From the IMG/VR virus record IMGVR_UViG_3300034145_000012, positions 1-44,338 of that record: a stretch of 44,338 bases of DNA. One strand, 5' to 3'. Below are positions 35,750 to 43,209 of this stretch, one piece after another. The position numbers were made by a program, and so were the translations under genes. The notes beneath the pieces are model-generated. The model saw nothing but the letters and a program-made list of their open reading frames with translations. It had not been told where the DNA came from and did not search any database. The DNA comes from a virus. The stretch's first letter is position 1; each line of letters begins with the position of its first letter.

Positions 35750-35979
35750 TGCCGCCGCCGTTCCCCACCGCCGCCGCCGCGCTCAAGGCCGATGCGGCCG
35801 CCTTCCGGATCCTGCGCGATCGGCGCCTCGCCCGCGGTGGGCTGCCGCTGCACGCCTTGGCCTCCGCCCTCTATGGCATGGCGGCCGCGAAGCCCGCCGG
35901 CTCATCGACCCGAGCGATACTGATCCAGGCCGCCGACAATATCAGCCGCCTCGCCGATCCTGAGCAGGGGCAGGGCTGA
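35749..35979 (+). CDS. Small hypothetical protein
   Basis: A 76-residue protein from ATG 35749, with GAGGAG upstream. It is an Ala-rich helical protein (TAAAALKADAAAFRILRDRRLARGG, then ASALYGMAAAKPAGSS). No motif is recognised. A longer frame start upstream lies inside the preceding gene. It overlaps the next gene start by one base. Confidence 0.5.
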   Translation: MPPPFPTAAAALKADAAAFRILRDRRLARGGLPLHALASALYGMAAAKPAGSSTRAILIQAADNISRLADPEQGQG

Positions 35980-36401
35980 TGGGCGTTCGTTATCCCGATC
36001 GCATCCCGCCGGCCTTGGCCGAGGTCCTCGGAATGCCGCCGCACCTGCTGCACCCGTGGTGGGTCGCGCTTCGCGAAGTCGGGGTCGAGGTGCCGAGGCG
36101 CTACGAAGGGGAAGTCGCCGCGGCGCTTCACTTCCTGATTCCGTTCGCCGTCAATCATCCGGAGAATTGGTGGCAGTCCGCGATCGCGGAGCTCCAGCGC
36201 CTTCAGCGCGGCGGGGACTTCCAGCTCTTTGTCCTCGAAGCGAAGCCGGCGCCGGCCGAAGCCGGCGCCGAGCCCCCGAAATCCAGCACGCCGGCGCCTG
36301 AGGCCGGCGGGCCTGGCCAGCCGCGTCGACAGGACGCGGCGACTTCGGCCGCACCGGAAGACGGTGCCGCCGGGGCTGATCCAACCAGCACCGGAGACTG
36401 A
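35979..36401 (+). CDS. Hypothetical protein upstream of ParB-like gene
   Basis: A 140-residue protein from ATG 35979. The first 85 residues are ordered, with several Trp and Pro (MPPHLLHPWWVALREVGVEVP, FLIPFAVNHPENWWQSAIAELQRLQRGG). The remaining 55 are disordered and rich in Ala, Pro and Glu. It ends 3 bp before the ParB-like gene. Tight coupling suggests it works with that protein, but no family or catalytic motif is visible. Confidence 0.55.
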   Translation: MGVRYPDRIPPALAEVLGMPPHLLHPWWVALREVGVEVPRRYEGEVAAALHFLIPFAVNHPENWWQSAIAELQRLQRGGDFQLFVLEAKPAPAEAGAEPPKSSTPAPEAGGPGQPRRQDAATSAAPEDGAAGADPTSTGD

Positions 36402-36404
36402 CCC

Positions 36405-38054
36405 ATGAATAAAGCTTCCGCGGCCGCTGCCAACCGCCAACCCGGCGGCAAGGGCAAAACCGCCGCCACCGACGTGTCCGCGTTCATTGCCAAGGCCAAG
36501 ACCAAAGGCGGCGCCACGATCAAGGTCGGCGGTCCGCCGGCCGGGCCCGCCGCGGCCGCGCCCGAGCCGGCCTCGGCCGAGCCGGCGCCGCCGGTCTGCA
36601 CCGAGGTCCCGCTCAACAAGCTGATCCTCTCGGCCCAGAACGTCCGCAAGTCCAACCGCGACGAGGACATTGCCGGCCTGGCCGAGTCGATCCACGCCAA
36701 GGGCCTGCTGCAGAACCTCGTCGTCTCCCCCGGCCAGGGAGATCGCGGCCTGTTCCAGGTCGACGCCGGCGGCCGCCGCCTGCGCGCGCTCGAGCTCAAT
36801 GTCCGGCTCGGCCGCATCCCCCGCGACTGGCCGGTCCCGGTAAAGGTCGTGCCGGCGGACCAGGCGCGCGAGGCGAGCCTCGCCGAGAACGTCCAGAAGG
36901 TCGCGATGAACGCGGCTGACGAGGCCGAGGCTTATGCCCAGGTGATCGCCAGCTATGCCGACAGCTGGATCGGCGCGGATCTGCCGGCCGAGCGCATGCG
37001 CGACGAGCATATCGCCCACTGCGCCCGCCGCTTCGGAGTCGCCGAGCGCCACGTCCGCCAGCGCCTCCGCCTTGCCGAGCTCGCGCCGCAGATCCTCGAC
37101 GCGCTGCGCGAGGGCATCATCAGCCTCGACGCGGCCAGGGCCTATGCCGGCACCCCGGACCACAAGCTGCAGCTCAAGGTATTCGAAGCCGAGGCGAAGA
37201 AGGGCTTCGAGCCGCACCAGCCCAGGGCAATCCGCGAGGCCTTGGCCGGCAAGGTCTACACCGAGGATCACAAGGCGGTCCGCTACATCGGAATCGACGC
37301 CTATGTCGCGGCGCACGGCCGCGTCGAGCAGGACCTGTTCTTCGGCGCCGAGGACCGGGCCATCCTGCTCGACACGGCTCTGGTCGACCGGCTCGCCCTG
37401 GAGAAGGCGGAACGCGAGGCGCAGCAACTCGCCCAGGCGGACGGGTGGCTCGATGGAATCGTCAAGCCCTGGACCGGGCCCGATTGGGCCGACCCGAAAG
37501 CGCCGGCCGGCTACGTGCACAAGCATAACGGCATGAAGCACTTGCCCGCGGAGCAGCGTTCCGAGGCGCTCGTGGCATTCGAGCTTGCCGAACGCGAGGA
37601 CGGCGCCGTCGTCCTGGCGCCGTACCGCTACGCCTCCGCCTGGGTGAAGGCGGAGCCTACGCCGGCGGCCGCGCCGGGCAGCGTCTACGATCACGAGGCG
37701 GCGGTGCGCCGGCGCGCCGAAGAGGCGCGGCAGAACCTCATCCGTCTCCGCGCCGCCCGTCTCGCGGCAAGGGCGCTCGACACCGTCACCTTCGAGAAGA
37801 GCAGCTTCTTCCCGGCCCAGGACGGCGGCTGGTGCCCGTCCTATGCCGAGCATGACGACGGCACCGTTGTTGTCGCCGTGCTGGTCCGCGTCCCCGCTGC
37901 CGACGTCGAGGCCCGCCTAGGCGAAGCCGAAGCCCGCATCGCCCAGGAGGAAGCCGAGCTCGCCGAGGAGCAGGCGGCGATCGAGGCGGAGAAGGCGGCT
38001 GCGGCCGCGCCGCTCCAGGCCGAGCCGGCGCCGGCGCCGGTGCCGGTCCAGTGA
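36405..38054 (+). CDS. ParB/RepB/Spo0J-like protein
   Basis: A 549-residue ParB-family protein. After a disordered, basic N-terminus it has the ParB nuclease/CTPase fold from about residue 66 (VPLNKLILSAQNVRKSN, then GLLQNLVV), a variant nucleotide motif GGRRLRAL in place of GERRxRA, and ENVQK instead of ENxxR. A helix-turn-helix follows (HCARRFGVAERHVRQRLRLAEL). The long C-terminal part ends in a Glu/Ala coiled coil. No ParA lies nearby. It could act in partition, silencing or DNA loading. It is the longest early gene after the HerA-like one. Confidence 0.85.
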   Translation: MNKASAAAANRQPGGKGKTAATDVSAFIAKAKTKGGATIKVGGPPAGPAAAAPEPASAEPAPPVCTEVPLNKLILSAQNVRKSNRDEDIAGLAESIHAKGLLQNLVVSPGQGDRGLFQVDAGGRRLRALELNVRLGRIPRDWPVPVKVVPADQAREASLAENVQKVAMNAADEAEAYAQVIASYADSWIGADLPAERMRDEHIAHCARRFGVAERHVRQRLRLAELAPQILDALREGIISLDAARAYAGTPDHKLQLKVFEAEAKKGFEPHQPRAIREALAGKVYTEDHKAVRYIGIDAYVAAHGRVEQDLFFGAEDRAILLDTALVDRLALEKAEREAQQLAQADGWLDGIVKPWTGPDWADPKAPAGYVHKHNGMKHLPAEQRSEALVAFELAEREDGAVVLAPYRYASAWVKAEPTPAAAPGSVYDHEAAVRRRAEEARQNLIRLRAARLAARALDTVTFEKSSFFPAQDGGWCPSYAEHDDGTVVVAVLVRVPAADVEARLGEAEARIAQEEAELAEEQAAIEAEKAAAAAPLQAEPAPAPVPVQ

Positions 38055-38176
38055 CGGGCGAGGCGGACAAGGTGACGGCGCAGCGCCGCCACTGCGGCGA
38101 ATGCGACCGCGAGGTCCTCGAGCGGGAGGCGCGCTGCTGTCAGGCGCGCTTCTGCCCGCTGCGGAGGGCGGCATGA
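38051..38176 (+). CDS. 41-residue Cys-rich small protein
   Basis: A short gene from GTG 38051 to TGA 38176, sharing GTGA with the ParB-like stop and ATGA with the next start. The 41-residue product has HCGECD, CC and FCP, four or five Cys with spacing like a small zinc finger, plus many Arg and Glu residues. Its coupling on both sides argues for a real gene. It may assist the ParB-like or DGQHR protein. Function is unknown. Confidence 0.55.
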   Translation: MTGEADKVTAQRRHCGECDREVLEREARCCQARFCPLRRAA

Positions 38177-39015
38177 CCGCACCCGAAAAATTGGGGGGGG
38201 GGGGCGAGCTGATGGCTGCCCCCTCCTTCCCCCCGCCGATCGGCCGCCGCCCCTCGATCGAGTGGGTGCCGCTGGACGAGCTGCAGATCGACGCCGCCTA
38301 CCAGCGCTCGGTCGAATTCGCCGCGTCCAAGCGCCACATCCGCAAGATCGCCGAAGGCTGGGACTGGACGCTGTTCGGCATGCTGCTCGTCTCGCGCCGG
38401 CCCGACGACCGGCTGTTCGTCGTGGACGGGCAGCACCGGCTCGAGGGCGCGCGCCTGCGCGGGGACATTGACATGGTCCCCTGCAGCATCAGCCGCCGAT
38501 CGGGGCCCGAGGAGGAGGCGAAGCTCTTCATCGCCGCCAACCGCACCAGGCGGACGGTCGCGACGATCGATGACTATCACGCCGCGCTCGCGGCCGGCGA
38601 CCCGGACACGGTCCGGCTCAACGGGCTGATCGAGGGCGCCGGCCTCAAGGTCGCGCGTCACTATGACGCGAAGGGCTATGGGCCGGGCGAGCTCGGCTTC
38701 ATCGCCGGCCTGCGCCGCGCGGTCCAGAAGCACGGCGAGCCGCCGATCGCGGCGGCGCTGACGCAGCTCGGCGAGGCCTTCCCCGACGAGACGCTGGTCA
38801 ACGGCGGGGCGATCCTGTCGGCGCTGATCGACCTTCAGGTCGGTTACGAGCTCGACCAGGACGCCCTGTTCCAGACCCTCCTCGAGAAGACGACGGCGGA
38901 GTGGAGCCAGGCGGCGAAGCTCGGCGCCCTCACCGGCGGCAAGCAGCGCATCGATGCGGTCAAGAACGCTATCCTCGCCCGCTACCGGGCCCACAGCGCG
39001 AGGGCCGCGGCATGA
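38173..39015 (+). CDS. ParB-fold DGQHR-type protein
   Basis: A 280-residue protein with a ParB/DGQHR-type nuclease fold. It opens (PSIEWVPLDELQIDAAYQRSVEF), has IRKIAEGWDWTLFGMLLVSRRPDDRLFVVDGQHRLEGARLRG (in pieces; DGQHR near residue 85), and FIAANRTRRTVATIDDYHAALAAGD. It resembles DUF6551-type phage proteins. ATG 38173 precedes a 12-G tract in the coding region, and an in-frame ATG at 38212 follows the tract with good spacing. Either may be used. It is coupled by ATGA to the HerA-like ATPase. Confidence 0.78.
   Translation: MTAPEKLGGGGELMAAPSFPPPIGRRPSIEWVPLDELQIDAAYQRSVEFAASKRHIRKIAEGWDWTLFGMLLVSRRPDDRLFVVDGQHRLEGARLRGDIDMVPCSISRRSGPEEEAKLFIAANRTRRTVATIDDYHAALAAGDPDTVRLNGLIEGAGLKVARHYDAKGYGPGELGFIAGLRRAVQKHGEPPIAAALTQLGEAFPDETLVNGGAILSALIDLQVGYELDQDALFQTLLEKTTAEWSQAAKLGALTGGKQRIDAVKNAILARYRAHSARAAA
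38193..38204 (+). repeat. 12-G homopolymer tract near gene start
   Basis: Twelve consecutive G residues lie in codons 7-11 of the DGQHR-type gene. The current length keeps the frame from ATG 38173. A gain or loss of one or two bases would break that frame, while the downstream ATG 38212 would stay unaffected. The tract could also serve as a purine-rich ribosome site 7 bases before that ATG. Confidence 0.7.
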
Positions 39016-40709
39016 AGCCCCTCGGGTTCACCCCGGCCGGCGACGCGATCGGCGTCGACCTCGACCGGCTGATCGGCAGCCACGCCTGCATCGTCGCCAA
39101 TGCCGGCGGCGGCAAGTCGGGCCTGATCCGGCGCCTGCTCGAGGTGACGCACGGCCGGGTCCAGCACATCGTCCTCGACGTCGAGGATGAGTTCTACACG
39201 CTCCGCGAGCGCTTCAGCTACGTCATCGCCGGCGGGGACGGCGCCGACGCTCCCGCCACCGTCGCCGGCGCCGCAGATCTCGCGCTCGCCGCTCTGCGCC
39301 ACAATTTCTCGCTGATCGTCCAGCTCAACGACCTGGGCCCGGCCGCGGCGCCGGCCTTCGTCGGCCGATTCCTCGAGGCGCTGATCGCCGCGCCGCGCGA
39401 CCTGTGGCGGCCGCTCCTGGTCGTGCTTGACGAGGCGCACCGATTCGCGCCCCAGGAAGGCTCGACCGAGGCGACGCATGGCGTCCACGCCCTCGCCGCC
39501 CAGGGCCGCAAGCGCGGCTTCACCGCGATCCTCGCCAGCCAGCGAATCGCCAAGATCGACGCGAACGTCCGCGGCGACGTCAACAATTGGCTGCTCGGCC
39601 GCGTCGGCCAGTCTCTCGATCGCCGCACCGGCGCCGACCTGCTCGGCTTCCCGCCCAGCTCGGCCGAGGCGCGCGGCCTGCAGGGCATGGCCGACCGCAC
39701 CTTCTGGGGCTTCGGCCCGGCGATCGCGCGCGAGCCGGTGCAGCTGCGCGTCGCCGACGTCGAGACGACTCCGGTCCGTCCCGGCCAGGCGAAGATCGCC
39801 ACGCCGCCGGCGCCCGAGGAGCTGCAGTCGATCCTCGCCGGCCTGGCCCGGCCGGAGCCCGGGCCCGAGCCGCACCCCGACGATCGCATCCCGGCCGATC
39901 CGGCCGAGGCTTTCGCGGCCGGCAGCGACGTCGGCGCCGCCCTCAAGGATCGCGACGATCGCATCGCTGAGCTCGATCGGCAGCTCGCCGAGCTGCAGGT
40001 CAAATTGGACGACGCCAACGATCAGGCGAACCGCTACCTGGCACGCATCTACGATGCCGTTTGCCTGCTCGATCCGCATGGCAGCCTTCGAAAGCTATTG
40101 CCGCAATCCGCCGAAGCGCCGGACCGACCCCTTTCGGTCCCTGCAGCGTCAGGCGGAGGGGAGGCGAAGGGTGAGGCGAAGTCACGTGCGCCCGCCCCCG
40201 CCTCCCCAACTTCCGACGGCGAGCAGCAGAGCCGCGAGTGGGACGGCCGCGGCCGCCGCTCCCTGCAGGCGCTCCACCGCTCTCCGCACGGCCTGACCGA
40301 GCGGCAATGGGCATGGATCGCGGGCTTCAGCCGCAAGGGCGGCACCTGGGGCACTTACAAGTCTTCGCTGCGCGCCGCCGGCCTCATTGAGGAGCATGAG
40401 GGCCGCTGGCGCACGACACGCTCCGCAGACTTCGAGATCGGCGCCGACGTCGGTGACTTCCCCGCGATCGGCGCCGCGCTCGCCACCTGGTGGGGCAAGA
40501 AGCTTCCCGGCGTCGGCCGCATGGTCGCGGTCCTGGTCCGGCGCTGGCCCCACTTCACTACCCGCGATGGCCTCGCCGCGGATCTCGGGATGGCCGCGGC
40601 CGGCGGCACCTTCACCACTTACCTAAGCCGACTGCGCAGCGCCGGCATGCTCGATGAGCAGGGCAAGCGGATCCGCCTCCATCCCGAGCTGATGGAGTAC
40701 ACACCTTGA
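39012..40709 (+). CDS. HerA-like P-loop ATPase (DUF87/FtsK type)
   Basis: A 565-residue ATPase of the HerA/FtsK class, which moves along or pumps DNA. Walker A is ANAGGGKSGL (GGGKS about 32-36) and Walker B is LLVVLDEAHRF (DE about 140-141). An Arg-containing AAQGRKRGFTAILASQR, a typical HerA sensor region, follows. The ATPase core runs to about residue 300, then a short coiled coil (RIAELDRQLAELQVKLDDA), a disordered linker, and a C-terminal part with two winged-helix-like units (LTERQWAWIAGFS, FTTYLSRLRSAGML). It overlaps the DGQHR gene by ATGA, so the two products may act together. A replication or host-DNA role is open. Confidence 0.87.
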   Translation: MKPLGFTPAGDAIGVDLDRLIGSHACIVANAGGGKSGLIRRLLEVTHGRVQHIVLDVEDEFYTLRERFSYVIAGGDGADAPATVAGAADLALAALRHNFSLIVQLNDLGPAAAPAFVGRFLEALIAAPRDLWRPLLVVLDEAHRFAPQEGSTEATHGVHALAAQGRKRGFTAILASQRIAKIDANVRGDVNNWLLGRVGQSLDRRTGADLLGFPPSSAEARGLQGMADRTFWGFGPAIAREPVQLRVADVETTPVRPGQAKIATPPAPEELQSILAGLARPEPGPEPHPDDRIPADPAEAFAAGSDVGAALKDRDDRIAELDRQLAELQVKLDDANDQANRYLARIYDAVCLLDPHGSLRKLLPQSAEAPDRPLSVPAASGGGEAKGEAKSRAPAPASPTSDGEQQSREWDGRGRRSLQALHRSPHGLTERQWAWIAGFSRKGGTWGTYKSSLRAAGLIEEHEGRWRTTRSADFEIGADVGDFPAIGAALATWWGKKLPGVGRMVAVLVRRWPHFTTRDGLAADLGMAAAGGTFTTYLSRLRSAGMLDEQGKRIRLHPELMEYTP

Positions 40710-41089
40710 CCGCCCACTTCTCGCCGTGGCCCGCCGGCTCGCTCCACGACCCCGGGGTGCCGCGGTCCGCCACCTGCGAGCGCCAGCTCCTCGCCTGTCT
40801 GATCGAGGCGGCCGCCGCGGGCGAGCCCTGCCCAACGAACGAGCAGCTGGAGGAGCTCGGCTGCGGCACGAGGTGCGCGATCTCCGGCCTGCTCACCCGC
40901 CTCGAGGCGCGCAACCAGGTCCGCGTTCAGCGCACCGGAGGGCGCCGGCGGGTGCGCATCGTCCACACCGGCTGCGTCACCGACTGGACCCGGCGCGCCG
41001 ACGACGGTTCCGCTTTGGCAACTCGAATGGCCGAAGCACCCGAGCAGCTCGGCTTCTTCGCCGGCCCCCTCTTCGACTTCGCCGCATGA
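40706..41089 (+). CDS. Winged-helix hypothetical protein
   Basis: A 127-residue protein starting at TTG 40706, overlapping the HerA-like stop as TTGA. Residues about 22-85 (SATCERQLLACLIEAAAAGEPCPTNEQLEELGCGTRCAISGLLTRLEARNQVRVQ in pieces) look like a winged helix related to those at the C-terminus of the preceding ATPase. It may bind DNA with it. The rest is low complexity. No family is assigned. Confidence 0.6.
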   Translation: MTAHFSPWPAGSLHDPGVPRSATCERQLLACLIEAAAAGEPCPTNEQLEELGCGTRCAISGLLTRLEARNQVRVQRTGGRRRVRIVHTGCVTDWTRRADDGSALATRMAEAPEQLGFFAGPLFDFAA

Positions 41090-41367
41090 GCGGGCGGCCC
41101 TTCACCCCGGCGATGCAGATCGCGCTGCTGCAGCTCCACCTCGGCTGGCGGTTCGGCGTCGACGGCCGAACCGAACGCGCTCTTCTGCGCCGCGGGCTGA
41201 TCGAGATGCGGCCCTACAGCGCCACGTTTCCAGAACTGCCGGTGCTGACGCCCGCGGGCAGCCGGGCGGCAAAAGCAGTCTGGCTCAGCTGGCCGATCGC
41301 TCAGAAGCAAGCGGTCCGCCGCGAAATGGCGAACTGGGGTCTGGATCGTCTGAGGTTCGGCGCTTGA
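41086..41367 (+). CDS. Small hypothetical protein, late part of early operon
   Basis: A 93-residue protein from ATG 41086 (ATGA overlap). The order of an N-terminal helix, a basic middle (TERALLRRGLIEMR), a Pro-rich turn (FPELPVLTPAGSRAAKAVW) and a final basic helix looks like a winged helix. No family is recognised. It overlaps the next gene start by 4 bp. Confidence 0.55.
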   Translation: MSGRPFTPAMQIALLQLHLGWRFGVDGRTERALLRRGLIEMRPYSATFPELPVLTPAGSRAAKAVWLSWPIAQKQAVRREMANWGLDRLRFGA

Positions 41368-41639
41368 GCGGCCGCCTCCCCCCGATCGCCCGCCGCATCA
41401 AGGCGGCCGTCGCCGCCGCGATCGCCGACGGCCTGGTGCCCAAGAGCGTCTACCTCACCCCCGCCGATCGGGACGAGCTGCTCGCCGCGCTGCGCGAGGC
41501 GGGGGAGTGGTACCCGGGCGAGGCGGATCCGCCGTTCATCGACGGGCTGGCGCTCCGCCGCGTCTCCGGCCGGGGCACGTCCAAGGTCTACTGCCGTCAC
41601 GGCATCGCCCGCGCCCTGCCGGCGCGTGCGCCGCCCTGA
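41364..41639 (+). CDS. Small hypothetical protein
   Basis: A 91-residue protein from TTG 41364 (TTGA overlap). It has basic helices (IARRIKAAVAAAIADG) and a central segment (SVYLTPADRDELLAALREAGEWYPGE, LALRRVSGRGTSKVYCRHGIARAL). Homologues appear to be common in alphaproteobacterial prophages, but the function is unknown. It is the last overlapping gene of the early operon. The next gene is separated by 52 bp. Confidence 0.55.
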   Translation: MSGRLPPIARRIKAAVAAAIADGLVPKSVYLTPADRDELLAALREAGEWYPGEADPPFIDGLALRRVSGRGTSKVYCRHGIARALPARAPP

Positions 41640-41691
41640 CAGGCGCGCGAGCCCGTCCCGCACCGCCACGACCAGCTGAAGAGTAAGCCTC

Positions 41692-41871
41692 ATGTCCGAC
41701 CCCCTCCTCCGCCGCCGCGACGTCGAAGCCGAAGTCGGCCTCAAGAAGTCCGCCATCTACGAGATGATCGCGCGCGCCGAGTTCCCGGAAGGGGTGAAGG
41801 TCACCAGCCGCGCCCGCCGCTGGCGCCTGTCCGAAATCGAGGCCTGGAAGCGCTCGCGTCCGAGCGACTGA
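41692..41871 (+). CDS. alpA: AlpA-family regulator / excisionase-like protein
   Basis: A 59-residue protein with the AlpA/MerR-like helix-turn-helix: LLRRRDVEAEVGLKKSAIYEMIARAEFPEGVKVTSRARRWRLSEIEAWKRSR in pieces. The pattern I-Y-x-x-I-x-x-x-x-F-P and W-x-x-x-E-I-x-x-W is typical of AlpA proteins, which control integrase genes or act as excisionases. It lies 101 bp from attR, the expected place for an Xis. ATG 41692 gives the usual length. This gene is the best excisionase candidate. Confidence 0.88.
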   Translation: MSDPLLRRRDVEAEVGLKKSAIYEMIARAEFPEGVKVTSRARRWRLSEIEAWKRSRPSD

Positions 41872-41891
41872 AGCCGCCGCATCCGTCATTC

Positions 41892-41917
41892 GGGGGTATC
41901 CAGGGGGGTACCCCCTG
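41892..41917 (+). repeat. GGGGGTAT motif and hairpin near attR
   Basis: GGGGGTAT at 41892-41899 is followed by a hairpin CAGGGGG-GTA-CCCCCTG (41901-41917), which includes a second GGGGGTA. The motif matches the repeats at 1113-1153 beside attL. A role as arm-type integrase sites is plausible. The hairpin may also end the early transcript after alpA. Confidence 0.45.
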
Positions 41918-41972
41918 CCCCCACACAACCAAAAAACAAACATCAGCAGGGAGTTAGACCGTTGAAATGCAC

Positions 41973-41988
41973 CCGGCCCGGGGAGCCA
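41973..41988 (+). repeat. attR core
   Basis: CCGGCCCGGGGAGCCA, identical to the tRNA-Asn 3' end at 981-996. Nothing upstream forms a tRNA, so it is a partial copy left by integration and marks the right prophage end. Confidence 0.93.
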
Positions 41989-42043
41989 CCTTTCCCGCCG
42001 ATACGCGTCCATGATCAGCCGCGGCAGCAGCGATCAGGTCCTC

Positions 42044-42310
42044 CTAGGTCTCATCCTTTCGCCGCGTCGCGTCGGTCACATTCTGGTCGTGCCCGCTCTT
42101 GTCGCTGAAGAAGGCGGCGGCGAACAGGCCGCAGCCGAGCAGGATCGATAGGAACACGCCGGCGATGGTGGCAATCGTCATGTGCACGGTCAGGCCGCCG
42201 GTCGCGGACAGATACCAGAGCGCTCCCACGACGACGACAACGCCGGCCAGAGCGATCCACACGACCATCCGGCGGAACTCGGCGGCAGCCTTCGCTCGAT
42301 CATATGCCAT
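42044..42310 (-). CDS. Small host membrane protein
   Basis: An 88-residue host protein outside the prophage, from ATG 42310. It has two membrane helices (RMVVWIALAGVVVVVGALWYL and TIATIAGVFLSILLGCGLFAAAFF) and short charged ends (AYDRAKAAAEFR; DKSGHDQNVTDATRRKDET). Similar short proteins are widespread in sphingomonads but have no assigned role. It ends 56 bp from attR, on the far side. Confidence 0.75.
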   Translation of the reverse strand: MAYDRAKAAAEFRRMVVWIALAGVVVVVGALWYLSATGGLTVHMTIATIAGVFLSILLGCGLFAAAFFSDKSGHDQNVTDATRRKDET

Positions 42311-42448
42311 GGCGCCACAACCGCCGGGACCCCCAAGACGTTGCAAGGCTCCGGGCGAGTTCGCCAACTTATCGACCCAGGGTGACAGCAACGGCCGAAG
42401 CAGCGGCACCGCGCCCCCGCCTCCGGAACTTGCGACCCACTCGCAACC

Positions 42449-42474
42449 GGAACATCGCCGGGCGGCCGCGGGTT
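42449..42474 (+). promoter_or_regulatory. Putative EcfG-type general stress promoter
   Basis: GGAAC (42449-42453), 17 bases and GGTT (42471-42474) approximate the alphaproteobacterial stress consensus GGAAC-N16-17-CGTT. The hemerythrin start (GTG 42512) lies 37 bp downstream. A second GGAAC at 42424-42428 has no good partner. Confidence 0.4.
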
Positions 42475-42511
42475 TCCCACTCTAACTCATCACCCGAACC
42501 AGGAGGCATTC

Positions 42512-43201
42512 GTGGCCACTACCGAAGCCAAGAACAGCGATAGCAAGAACAGCGAGACCAAGAGCGGCACTGCCAAGGGTGACACCGGCAAGAGCGGCAG
42601 GAAGTCGCGGAGCAACGGGAACAAGTCGCGCGAACGCACGGAGCGCAGCGCCTTCTTCGGCGGCCAGACCGGTGCCCTGGTCGGCGCCGCCGTCGCCGGC
42701 GCGGCGGTCGGCCTGGCGGCGAATTACGGGCGCAAGATGCTGATGCAGTCGCCCGCCTTCATGTCGGGCAATTGGGACGACGCGCTCAAGACCGAGCACA
42801 AGATGACGCTCGCCTTGTTCGACCAGCTCGAGGCGACGGGGGACGACGCCGCCGCCACCCGCGCGGGCCTGGTCATGAAGATCAAATATGCCCTCAGCAA
42901 GCATGCGCTTCAGGAGGAGAATGTCATTTATCCGGCGATGCGCGAGGCCAACGAGGCGCATGAGGCCGACGAGCTCAATGCCGAGCACGGCTATGTGAAG
43001 ACTTACCTCTATGAGCTTGAGAATATGAACAAAGCCAGCCCGGACTTCCTCGCCCGCGTGCGTGCTTTCCGCGCGATGCTGGAAGAGCATATCCGCAACG
43101 AGGAAGACCGGATCTTCCCGCGGCTGCGCGCGCTGATGAGCGAAGCTCAGAACCGCAAGATCACGCTCGCGATGAACAAGGAAGGCCTCAAGCTGGCCTG
43201 A
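42512..43201 (+). CDS. Hemerythrin-like HHE domain protein
   Basis: A 229-residue host protein from GTG 42512 with AGGAGG 5 bases upstream. The first 50 residues are Lys/Ser/Glu-rich and disordered. A glycine-rich hydrophobic segment (ALVGAAVAGAAVGLAANYG) may anchor it to a membrane. The HHE domain has the iron ligands: H in KTEHKM, H and E in KHALQEENVIYP, H in AEHGYVK, and HIRNEEDRIFP. Such proteins bind a di-iron centre and sense oxygen or oxidants. A stress-type promoter may drive it. Confidence 0.85.
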   Translation: MATTEAKNSDSKNSETKSGTAKGDTGKSGRKSRSNGNKSRERTERSAFFGGQTGALVGAAVAGAAVGLAANYGRKMLMQSPAFMSGNWDDALKTEHKMTLALFDQLEATGDDAAATRAGLVMKIKYALSKHALQEENVIYPAMREANEAHEADELNAEHGYVKTYLYELENMNKASPDFLARVRAFRAMLEEHIRNEEDRIFPRLRALMSEAQNRKITLAMNKEGLKLA

Positions 43202-43209
43202 GGATCATC

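Larger units (their letters stand above)
981..41988. mobile_element. Complete temperate siphovirus prophage in tRNA-Asn
   Basis: About 41.0 kb bounded by an exact 16-bp direct repeat of the tRNA-Asn 3' end. All modules expected of a working phage are present and open: integration, repressor switch, early operon, late regulation, packaging, head, long non-contractile tail (tape measure, no sheath gene) and lysis. Several tail assembly genes follow the plan of gene-transfer-agent and HK97-like siphophages of alphaproteobacteria. No interrupted essential gene was seen, so it may still be inducible. Two integrases and a reversed moron point to mosaic history. Confidence 0.93.

Noticed and set aside
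35871-37853. A 660-codon minus-strand frame opposite the ParB-like gene
   Set aside because: Low-complexity Arg/Gly/Leu content and no recognisable domain. The plus strand has a consistent ParB family protein.
41973-41990. A second tRNA gene at the right prophage end
   Set aside because: Only the 3' end sequence is present; upstream bases do not form D or anticodon stems. It is attR.
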